From NCBI RefSeq assembly GCF_000379825.1, contig NZ_KB903833.1, positions 435,022 to 499,021 of the forward strand: a DNA stretch of 64,000 nucleotides, given 5' to 3'. The notes below the pieces were generated by a model that saw nothing but the letters and a program-made list of their open reading frames with translations, did not search any database and was not told the origin of the DNA. The DNA is from Longispora albida DSM 44784. Lineage in GTDB: Bacteria > Actinomycetota > Actinomycetes > Mycobacteriales > Micromonosporaceae. The stretch's first letter is position 1; every line of letters starts with the position of its first letter. This document shows, piece after piece, positions 16,476 to 23,199 of this stretch. Both the position numbers and the translations under genes were made by a program.

Positions 16476-18251
16476 TTACGGCGTGCTGTAGTCCCGGAAG
16501 CCCCGGCCGGCCTTGCGGCCCAGGTAACCGGCGGTCACCAGGTGCTCCAGCAGAGGGGCCGGCGCGAAGCCGGGCTCGCGGAACTCCAGGTAGAGCTGCT
16601 TCTGGATGGCCAGCGAGACGTCCAGCCCGACGACGTCGAGCAGCTCGAACGGCCCCATCGGGTAACCGCAGCCCAGCTTCATGGCGTAGTCGATGTCGTC
16701 CGCCGTCGCGTAGCTGGCTTCCAGCATCTTGACGGCGTCGTTCAGGTACGGGAACAGCAGCGCGTTGACCACGAAACCGGCCCGGTCCGCGCACACCACC
16801 GGGCGCTTCCCGACGGCCTCGCACACCGCGACGGCGGTGGCCAGCGCGGACGGGGAAGTCCTGATGGTCCGGACGACCTCGACGAGGTTCATGACCGGGG
16901 CCGGGTTGAAGAAGTGCAGGCCGACCACGTCCTCCGGCCGGCCGGAAGCCATCGCGCACTCGATGACCGGCAGGGAGGAGGTGGTCGTGGCCAGGACGGT
17001 ACCCGGCTTGACGATCTCGGCGACCGCCTCGAACAGGACCTTCTTGACGCTGACTTCCTCGACGACGGCCTCGACCACGAGGTCCACACCGGACAGGTCG
17101 TCGAGCTTGTGCGCGGCGGTGATCCGGCCGAGGGCGGCGTCACGGTCCTCTTCGGACAGCTTTCCGCGTACGACGGCCTTGGCGAGCGACTGCTCGATCC
17201 GGGCCAGCGCCCGGGCTGCCTGCTCGGCGCCCCGCGCGACGAACGTGGTCGCGTAACCCGACTTGGCCAGCACCTCGACGATGCCCGTGGCCATCGTGCC
17301 GGAGCCGACGACACCGATCCGGCTGACCGGGCGGGCCTCGGCCTCCGGGATCGGGGCAGGCTCCGGGTCGCTGACGACCACCGGGGAACCGGCCTTCTCG
17401 TACGTGTAGAAGCCCCGGCCACTCTTGCGGCCGAGCAGCCCGGCCGTGACCATCTGCTTGATCAGCGGCACCGGGGCGTGGCGGCGGTCGCGGCCGCCCC
17501 GCTTGTACATGGTGTCGAGGATTTCGTATGCGGTGTCGAGGCCGATCAGGTCCATCAGCGCGAGCGGGCCCATCGGCAGGCCGCAGCCCTGCTTCATCGC
17601 GGAGTCGATGTCCTCACGGCTGGCGTACTTCGACTCGTAGAGCGCGACGGCGTGGTTCAGGTACCCGAAGAGCAGGGCGTTGGCGATGAAGCCCGCCCGG
17701 TCGCTGATCGTCACGTCGACCTTGCCGAGCCGGGTGCACAGCGCCTCGATCTCGTCCACGACGGACTGCTCGGTGACCACCGTGCGGATGATCTCGACGA
17801 GCTTCATGATCGGGGCGGGGTTGAAGAAGTGCATGCCGATCACGCGGTTCGGCCGGTGGGTGGCGACCGAGATCTCGGTGACCGACAGTGAGGAGGTGTT
17901 GGTGGCCAGGATGGTCTCCGGCTTGCACACCTGGTCGAGCTCGGAGAAGATCGCGCGCTTGAGCTCCAGCCGCTCCGGCACGGCCTCGATCACGAGGTCC
18001 ACATCGGCCAGGGAGGGCAGGCCGACGGCGAAGGTGACCCGGCTGTGCAGCTCGTCGCGGGCGGCCTCGGTGAGCTTGCCCTTGGCCACGGCCCGGTCGG
18101 TCGAGCCGGACAGGGTCGCCCTGCCGCGCTCCAGCGCCGCCTCGGTGATCTCGACACCGAGCACCTCGACCCCGTTGCGGGCGAAGACCTCGACGATGCC
18201 GGCCCCCATCGTGCCGAGCCCGACCACGCCGACCTTGTTGATGCCCGTCAC
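16476..18251 (-). CDS. Tandem-duplicated 3-hydroxyacyl-CoA dehydrogenase
   Basis: 591 residues made of two complete 3-hydroxybutyryl-CoA dehydrogenase units in a row, each with an NAD-binding domain and a C-terminal helical domain. Unit 1 (about 1-285) has VGVVGLGTMGAGI, HFFNPAPIMKLVEIIRT and the C-terminal LGRKSGRGFYTY. Unit 2 (about 308-591) has IGVVGSGTMATGI, LHFFNPAPVMNLVEVVRT and LGRKAGRGFRDY. The reaction is NAD(P)-linked oxidation of 3-hydroxyacyl-CoA in beta-oxidation or its reverse. In unit 2 the usual GxGxMGxGI is GSGTMATGI, so the second site may bind nucleotide differently. A strong site (GAGGAGG) precedes the GTG start. Confidence 0.92.
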   Translation of the reverse strand: MTGINKVGVVGLGTMGAGIVEVFARNGVEVLGVEITEAALERGRATLSGSTDRAVAKGKLTEAARDELHSRVTFAVGLPSLADVDLVIEAVPERLELKRAIFSELDQVCKPETILATNTSSLSVTEISVATHRPNRVIGMHFFNPAPIMKLVEIIRTVVTEQSVVDEIEALCTRLGKVDVTISDRAGFIANALLFGYLNHAVALYESKYASREDIDSAMKQGCGLPMGPLALMDLIGLDTAYEILDTMYKRGGRDRRHAPVPLIKQMVTAGLLGRKSGRGFYTYEKAGSPVVVSDPEPAPIPEAEARPVSRIGVVGSGTMATGIVEVLAKSGYATTFVARGAEQAARALARIEQSLAKAVVRGKLSEEDRDAALGRITAAHKLDDLSGVDLVVEAVVEEVSVKKVLFEAVAEIVKPGTVLATTTSSLPVIECAMASGRPEDVVGLHFFNPAPVMNLVEVVRTIRTSPSALATAVAVCEAVGKRPVVCADRAGFVVNALLFPYLNDAVKMLEASYATADDIDYAMKLGCGYPMGPFELLDVVGLDVSLAIQKQLYLEFREPGFAPAPLLEHLVTAGYLGRKAGRGFRDYSTP

Positions 18252-18331
18252 GCCGCCTCCTCAAGCCTTACAGTCCGGGAGCAACGCTAGCAGTGCCAGC
18301 GGCGGGAGCGGAATGCACCACATCACAAGGG

Positions 18332-18345
18332 TTACTTGCGAGTAA
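18332..18345. promoter_or_regulatory. Palindromic operator candidate TTACTTGCGAGTAA
   Basis: A 14-bp palindrome with 6 of 7 base pairs matching lies between the divergent dehydrogenase genes. Its left half doubles as a -35-like TTACTT, 17 bp from TAGACT at 18355-18360. The form is typical of TetR-family operators; the regulator is not in the window. Confidence 0.55.
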
Positions 18346-18354
18346 GGACGGGTC

Positions 18355-18360
18355 TAGACT
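18355..18360 (+). promoter_or_regulatory. -10 box of the aldehyde dehydrogenase promoter
   Basis: TAGACT lies 17 bp after TTACTT (18332-18337) and 29 bp before the ATG at 18390, leaving room for the ribosome site AGGAG just upstream of the start. Confidence 0.5.
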
Positions 18361-18389
18361 TCGTATCACCCCCGGCTAGGAGATAGATC

Positions 18390-19901
18390 ATGACCTCATC
18401 TGGCGTCCGTGTCTCCGGTACCCCCGTCATCGAGCAAGATCAGCTGATCTCGACCAGCCCCGCGACCGGTGAGGAGGTCGCCAGGCTGCCCGTGGCCGGT
18501 CCCGAGCAGGTGGCAGAGGCCGTCGCCGCGGCGCGTGAGGCCGCCACCTGGTGGCGGGAGCTGGGCTTCACCGGGCGCCGCCGGCGGCTGCTGGCCTGGC
18601 GGGCCACCCTGGTCCGCCGGCTCGACGAGCTGACACTGCTCATGCACCGCGAGGGCGGCAAGCCGCTCGCCGACGCGCTGGTCGAGTCGGCCGGGGCTAT
18701 CGACCACATCGCGTGGGCAGCCAAGCACGCCAGGAAGGTGCTGGGCATCCGGCGGGTCGGCGGGACGCTGCTCCAGTCGGAGTACACGGCGCACCTGGAG
18801 TACCAGCCCTACGGGGTCGTCGGCGTGATCGGGCCGTGGAACTATCCGGTGCTGACGCCGGTCGGGTCGCTGGCGTACGCGCTCGCAGCCGGCAACACCG
18901 TCGTGTTCAAGCCGAGTGAGTACACGCCGGGTGTCGGGCAGTTCCTGGCGGACACGTTCGCGCAGGCCGTGCCGGAGCATCCCGTGTTCGGGATCGTGCA
19001 CGGGCTCGGCGACACGGGTGCCGAGCTGGTCAGCTCCGGCGTGGACAAGATCGCGTTCACCGGGTCGACCCGGACAGGGAAGCGGGTGCTGGCGGCCGCG
19101 GCCGAGACGCTCACCCCGGTACTCCTCGAGTGTGGCGGCAAGGACGCACTCATCGTGACGGCGGACGCCGACCTGGACGCAGCGGCAGAGGCCGCGGTCT
19201 GGGGCGCGATGATGAACGCCGGGCAGACCTGCGTCGGCATCGAGCGCATCTACGTCGTCGAGCCTGTCTATGAAGCGTTCCTGGCCAAGCTCACCGAGCG
19301 GGCCGGGGCGCTCAAGGTCGGCGCCGAGCCGGAGGCCGACATCGGCCCGATGACGATGCCCGGCCAGATCGACGTGGTCCGCAGGCACATCGACGCCGCG
19401 CTGGCCGATGGCGGGCGGGCCGTCCTGGGCGGGGCCGACGCTGTCCGGCCGCCGTTCGTGCACCCGACCGTGCTGGTCGACGTCCCGGAGACCTCGGCGG
19501 CGGTGTGCGAGGAGACCTTCGGCCCGACAGTCACGGTCGCCAGCGTCGCTGACGTGCGCGAGGCCGTGGCCAAGGCCAACGCGCTGCCCTACGGCCTCGG
19601 CGGCGCCGTCTTCGGCAAGTCGGACGCGATGGCGGTCGCGCGGCAGCTCAAGTCCGGCATGACCTCGATCAACTCGACGATCTCGTTCGCCGGCATCCCC
19701 TCGCTGCCGTTCGGCGGGGTGGGCGACTCCGGGTTCGGCCGGATCCACGGGGCCGACGGGCTGCGCGAGTTCGCCCGGCCGAAGGCCATCGCGAAGCGCT
19801 GGATGCCGTCGGTGGTGAAGGTGCTGACCTTCGACCGCAAGCCGCGCGACGCCAGGCTCACCCGGCTGGCACTGCGGCTCCTGCACGGCCGCCGCTCATG
19901 A
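18390..19901 (+). CDS. Aldehyde dehydrogenase family protein
   Basis: A 503-residue NAD(P)+-dependent aldehyde dehydrogenase. Signatures: VIGPWNYPVLTP (cofactor/active-site region, about 151-162), IAFTGSTRTGKRV (NAD-binding turn, about 225), the glutamate in LLECGGKDALIV and the nucleophilic cysteine in MNAGQTCVGIERIYVVEP (about residue 281), then CEETFGPTV near 376. Length is normal for the family. The substrate is probably an aliphatic aldehyde, since it is divergent from a beta-oxidation enzyme and shares a palindromic control region. A TAGGAG ribosome site precedes the ATG. Confidence 0.93.
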   Translation: MTSSGVRVSGTPVIEQDQLISTSPATGEEVARLPVAGPEQVAEAVAAAREAATWWRELGFTGRRRRLLAWRATLVRRLDELTLLMHREGGKPLADALVESAGAIDHIAWAAKHARKVLGIRRVGGTLLQSEYTAHLEYQPYGVVGVIGPWNYPVLTPVGSLAYALAAGNTVVFKPSEYTPGVGQFLADTFAQAVPEHPVFGIVHGLGDTGAELVSSGVDKIAFTGSTRTGKRVLAAAAETLTPVLLECGGKDALIVTADADLDAAAEAAVWGAMMNAGQTCVGIERIYVVEPVYEAFLAKLTERAGALKVGAEPEADIGPMTMPGQIDVVRRHIDAALADGGRAVLGGADAVRPPFVHPTVLVDVPETSAAVCEETFGPTVTVASVADVREAVAKANALPYGLGGAVFGKSDAMAVARQLKSGMTSINSTISFAGIPSLPFGGVGDSGFGRIHGADGLREFARPKAIAKRWMPSVVKVLTFDRKPRDARLTRLALRLLHGRRS

Positions 19902-19903
19902 TC

Positions 19904-19945
19904 GTGGGACCCCTCACGTCGCCATAGGAGCATGAGGGGTCCCAC
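19904..19945. terminator. Bidirectional terminator hairpin
   Basis: A perfect 13-bp stem (19904-19916 with 19933-19945, GTGGGACCCCTCA) and a 16-nt loop occupy the short gap between convergent stop codons at 19901 and 19948. Confidence 0.75.
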
Positions 19946-19947
19946 CA

Positions 19948-20760
19948 TCACAGGTTTCCTGGGGAGGGACGAGCGGCCGGGCCGAGGCGGGCCATCGCCC
20001 GGGGAATGTTGCCCTTCCGCCCCCGCCAGCGGAGGTGGGAGGGCACGAGCAGCGCAGCCTTCCGCAGCAGGCGGAGGCGGCGTTCGGCCGCGCGGACGGG
20101 GATCGGCCTGCGGCCGTACAGCTCGGTCGCCCACGACGGCAGCAGCGAGTAGGCGAGACGGCCGATCGGCTGCCAGCCCGCCCGCATCGGCGGGTTCACC
20201 GGCGGGTACATGAGGAAGGCGTAGATCTCGTCCGACTCGGCCGTCCGGCGCAGCTGCGGCCGGGACCGCTCGAAGAACAAGGACATTTCTTCCCTGGTAC
20301 CGGGCACAGCGGCCGGATCCAGCCCCACCAGCGCCGCACTCGCCCGCTGCTCGGTGAGATACCGGTCGGCCAGGGCGTCCGTGAGCGGGAAGCCAGCGCG
20401 GCGCACAACGTCCTGATAGGACCACACCTCGGCGCAGTGCACCCACCGGAGCAGCTCGGGATCGTCCACGCGGTGCGTACCGTCGACACGCAGCGCGGCA
20501 TGGATCCTGCGCACCCGCGCACCGGCCTGCTCGGCCGCCTCCGCCGTCCCGTACGTCGAGACGCTCACGAACAGCGCCGTCTTCATCAGGCGGCCGAGCG
20601 GGTCCGTGCGGAAGTCGGAGTTCTGGAGGACGCCCCGGACGGCGAGCGGGTGGAGGGCCTGCAGGAACAGCGCGCTGACCCCGGCGACCCACATCGCGGG
20701 GTCGGCATGGAGCTGCCAGGTCACGCTACGCGGCCCGAACAGGCCCTCGTCACCGCTCAT
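19948..20760 (-). CDS. Oxygenase MpaB family protein (DUF2236)
   Basis: A 270-residue all-helical protein of the MpaB/latex-clearing-protein family, some members of which bind haem b and cleave unsaturated substrates with oxygen. Seen: VTWQLHADPAMWVAGVSALFLQALHPLAVRGV near the start, RIHAALRVDG, and LLRWVHCAEVWSYQDVV, where the histidines in these segments are the expected haem-contact region. Length fits the bacterial family. The start codon overlaps, as ATGA, the end of the out-of-register reading of the upstream small lipoprotein gene, so the two may be coupled. The substrate is unknown. Confidence 0.88.
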   Translation of the reverse strand: MSGDEGLFGPRSVTWQLHADPAMWVAGVSALFLQALHPLAVRGVLQNSDFRTDPLGRLMKTALFVSVSTYGTAEAAEQAGARVRRIHAALRVDGTHRVDDPELLRWVHCAEVWSYQDVVRRAGFPLTDALADRYLTEQRASAALVGLDPAAVPGTREEMSLFFERSRPQLRRTAESDEIYAFLMYPPVNPPMRAGWQPIGRLAYSLLPSWATELYGRRPIPVRAAERRLRLLRKAALLVPSHLRWRGRKGNIPRAMARLGPAARPSPGNL

Positions 20761-20785
20761 CCTCCGAGCGTAGGTCCCGTAGCGT

Positions 20786-20958
20786 TCAGCCGAACGTGAG
20801 CCGGATGTTCGTCACCTGGGCCGCCGGGTACTTCAGGTCGGGGCGCTGGACGATCTTGAGGACGTAGAAGGCCGGCCCGCTTCCCGCACCCGGTCACGGT
20901 GAGCGCCGTGGCGGTGATCAGGAAACCGGTGCCGAGAAGGCGGGGCAGAGCGGTCATG
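20786..20958 (-). pseudogene. Small lipoprotein gene with an apparent single-base frameshift
   Basis: From ATG 20958 (ribosome site GGAGGG) the frame reads a lipoprotein signal, MTALPRLLGTGFLITATALTVTGCGK, with a lipobox cysteine near residue 24. About 26 codons in, this frame loses its G/C third-position pattern. The next frame continues as GPAFYVLKIVQRPDLKYPAA and on to a TGA at 20786, with every codon ending in G or C. One base too many near 20880 explains both. As sequenced, the original frame continues to a stop at 20757, just inside the MpaB start. The cause is a real mutation or a sequencing error; the intact protein would be about 56 residues. No family is recognised. Confidence 0.6.
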
Positions 20959-21002
20959 GACCCTCCTCGCATTCGCTTGACTCGATGCGTTGCGCCGATC
21001 AT

Positions 21003-21008
21003 TACAGT
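21003..21008 (+). promoter_or_regulatory. Putative leaderless -10 box for the MocR gene
   Basis: TACAGT ends 6 nt before ATG 21015. A TTGACT (20977-20982) lies 20 bp upstream, slightly long for a -35 spacing. It sits in the 56-bp divergent gap with the small lipoprotein gene. Confidence 0.45.
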
Positions 21009-21014
21009 GTTCTG

Positions 21015-22379
21015 ATGGATCTGCATCTCGATATCGAGCTGGGCGAGCACGCCGGTCCTGGCCGGCGGGCCGCCCTCGAACGCGCGCTGCGCGAGGCGAT
21101 CCAGGACGGGCGGCTCCCGCCGGACACCCGGCTCCCGTCGACCCGGGCACTCGCCGCCGAGCTGCGGCTGGCGCGCGGCACGGTCAGCGCGGCCTACGAC
21201 CAGCTCGCCGCCGAGGGGTACCTGCTGGCGCGGACGGGCTCCGGCACCGTCGTCGCCGGGCGGCAGGCCCCGGCCGTGCGGTCCAGCCGGGTACCCGGGC
21301 CGGCCAGGCCACGGTTCGACCTGCGGCCCGGTACGCCGGACGGGTCGGCGTTCCCGGCCGAGGCGTGGCTGCGGGCGACGCGGAAGGTGCTCGCGACGAC
21401 GCCGGGCGAGGCGTACGGGTACGGCGAGCCCGAGGGGCGGATCGAGCTGCGCGCCGGGCTGGCCGCCTACCTGGGCCGGGCACGCGGCGTGCTGGCCGAC
21501 CCGGGGCAGATCGTGGTCACCAGCGGGTACGTGCAGGCACTGTCCCTGCTCGCCGGGCTGTTCGCCGGGCAGCGGGTCGCGATGGAGGACCCGTGCCTCG
21601 GCTTCCACCGCGACGTCGTCCGGCGGGCCGGCGCCGAGGTCGTCCCGCTGCCCGCCGACGAACGGGGCGCGCGGACCGACCTGCTCACCGGGGACGTCCG
21701 GGCGGTGGTGCTGACGCCGGCGCACCAGTACCCGACGGGGGTCACGCTGCACCCCGAACGGCGGCATGCCGTGGCCGAGTGGGCCCGGCGGCACGGCGGG
21801 CTCGTGATCGAGGACGACTACGACGGCGAGTTCCGGTACGACCGGCAGCCGGTCGGGGCGGTGCAGGGCATGGCGCCCGGCCACGTCGCCTACGCGGGAA
21901 CGGCGTCGAAGACCCTCGGGCCCGCCCTCCGGCTCGGCTGGCTCGTCCTGCCCGGGCACCTGCTCGGCCCGGTGCTGGACGCGAAGCGGCACGCCGACCT
22001 GCACACCGAGCACATCGGGCAGCTCGTCCTCGCCGAGCTGATCGCCAGCCACGGCTACGACCGGAACATCAGGGCCGCCCGGCTGCGGTACCGGCGGCGG
22101 CGCGACCTGCTGATCGGGCGGCTCGGGGAGCGGTACCGGATCGGCGGGGTCTCGGCTGGCCTGCACGCGCTGCTCCACCTGCCGTCCGGCGGCCCGGCCG
22201 AGGAGGACATCCTCGCCGTGGCCGCGGCCCACGACCTCGCGATCGGGACGCTCGGCGAACACTGGCACACCCCGGGCGAGCATCCGGCCGGGGTCATCAT
22301 CGGCTACGGCACGCCTTCGGAGACCCGGTACAGGGAAGCCCTGCCGGTGCTGGAAAAGGTGCTCGCCTCTGTCCACTAG
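21015..22379 (+). CDS. pdxR: MocR/PdxR-type GntR regulator with aminotransferase domain
   Basis: A 454-residue fusion. The N terminus is a GntR winged helix (ALREAIQDGRLPPDTRLPSTRALAAELRLARGTVSAAYDQLAAEGYL, about 20-65). The rest is a fold-type I aminotransferase domain with VIEDDYDGEFRYDRQP and the PLP-lysine segment YAGTASKTLGPALRLGWLV (about residue 300). MocR proteins sense PLP and often control vitamin B6 genes; no pdxS/pdxT is adjacent, so the symbol reflects the family only. The ATG at 21015 gives the normal start and is preceded by a leaderless-type TACAGT. Confidence 0.88.
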   Translation: MDLHLDIELGEHAGPGRRAALERALREAIQDGRLPPDTRLPSTRALAAELRLARGTVSAAYDQLAAEGYLLARTGSGTVVAGRQAPAVRSSRVPGPARPRFDLRPGTPDGSAFPAEAWLRATRKVLATTPGEAYGYGEPEGRIELRAGLAAYLGRARGVLADPGQIVVTSGYVQALSLLAGLFAGQRVAMEDPCLGFHRDVVRRAGAEVVPLPADERGARTDLLTGDVRAVVLTPAHQYPTGVTLHPERRHAVAEWARRHGGLVIEDDYDGEFRYDRQPVGAVQGMAPGHVAYAGTASKTLGPALRLGWLVLPGHLLGPVLDAKRHADLHTEHIGQLVLAELIASHGYDRNIRAARLRYRRRRDLLIGRLGERYRIGGVSAGLHALLHLPSGGPAEEDILAVAAAHDLAIGTLGEHWHTPGEHPAGVIIGYGTPSETRYREALPVLEKVLASVH

Positions 22380-22506
22380 GGACGAGGGGCCGATTGTTTA
22401 ATCTGAGTCAACGGCCGTGGTCGCATCGCGCATTGATACAGGTCAGCGCGGGTTGGAGAGTGGAGTCAGCACTGGAACCCCATCCCTCCCGCTCGAAGGA
22501 CCCACC

Positions 22507-23148
22507 GTGGCAGCCGTCTCCGCCCCCGTCACCTCTTCCCCGACCCGCGCACTGCTCACCGCCGGACTGATCGGCGGTCCGCTGTGGGCGGCCATCTCGC
22601 TCGGCCAGGCCGCCACCCGGGAAGGCTTCGACCTCACCCGGCACCCGCTGAGCGCCCTCAGCACCGGCGCACTGGGCTGGCTCCAGATCACCAACTTCCT
22701 CGTCGCCGGGCTGCTGGCCACCGCGGGAGCCGCAGGGCTGGCGCGGGCGATGCGCGGCACGCCGGGCGGGGTCTGGGTGCCCCGGCTGGCCGGGATCAGC
22801 GGGCTCGGGCTGATCGCGGCCGGGCTGCTGGTCGTCGACCCGGGCAACGGATTCCCGGCCGGGACTCCGGACGGGCCGCCCGCCACGATGTCGTGGCACG
22901 GGATCGGGCACATGGCGGCCGGTTCCGTCTCCTTCATCGCGCTGATCGCCGCCTGCTACGTCCTCGGCAGGCACTTCAGCCGGGCGGGTGCGCGCGGTTG
23001 GGCCGTCGCGTCCCGGGTGGCCGGCACGGCACTGCTGATCGGCAACCTCTGGGCCATGTCCGGCAGCCCGGGCGGCTCGCTGGCCATCGCGATCGGCGGC
23101 ATCACGGCGATGGTGTGGGTGTCGGTGGTCGCGGGACGGTACCGGTAA
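22507..23148 (+). CDS. DUF998-type membrane protein
   Basis: A 213-residue protein with about six hydrophobic helices. It has the pattern LIGGPLWAAISLGQAATREGFDLTRHPLSALSTGALGWLQITNFLVAGLL that I associate with DUF998 proteins (conserved HPLS after the first helix and a loop histidine, MSWHGIGHMAAG). The function is unknown. GTG 22507 is chosen because AAGGA lies just upstream; an earlier in-frame start at 22417 would add a tail not seen in the family. It may be co-transcribed with the MocR gene 127 bp upstream. Confidence 0.75.
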   Translation: MAAVSAPVTSSPTRALLTAGLIGGPLWAAISLGQAATREGFDLTRHPLSALSTGALGWLQITNFLVAGLLATAGAAGLARAMRGTPGGVWVPRLAGISGLGLIAAGLLVVDPGNGFPAGTPDGPPATMSWHGIGHMAAGSVSFIALIAACYVLGRHFSRAGARGWAVASRVAGTALLIGNLWAMSGSPGGSLAIAIGGITAMVWVSVVAGRYR

Positions 23149-23159
23149 GGGCGGACAGC

Positions 23160-23196
23160 GTGCGGCCGGGAGTCCACCGGGGACTCCCGGCCGCAC
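23160..23196. terminator. Bidirectional terminator hairpin
   Basis: A perfect 16-bp stem (23160-23175 with 23181-23196) and a 5-nt loop (ACCGG) lie in the 51-bp gap between convergent stop codons. The very high stability suggests a strong transcription barrier. Confidence 0.8.
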
Positions 23197-23199
23197 GTG

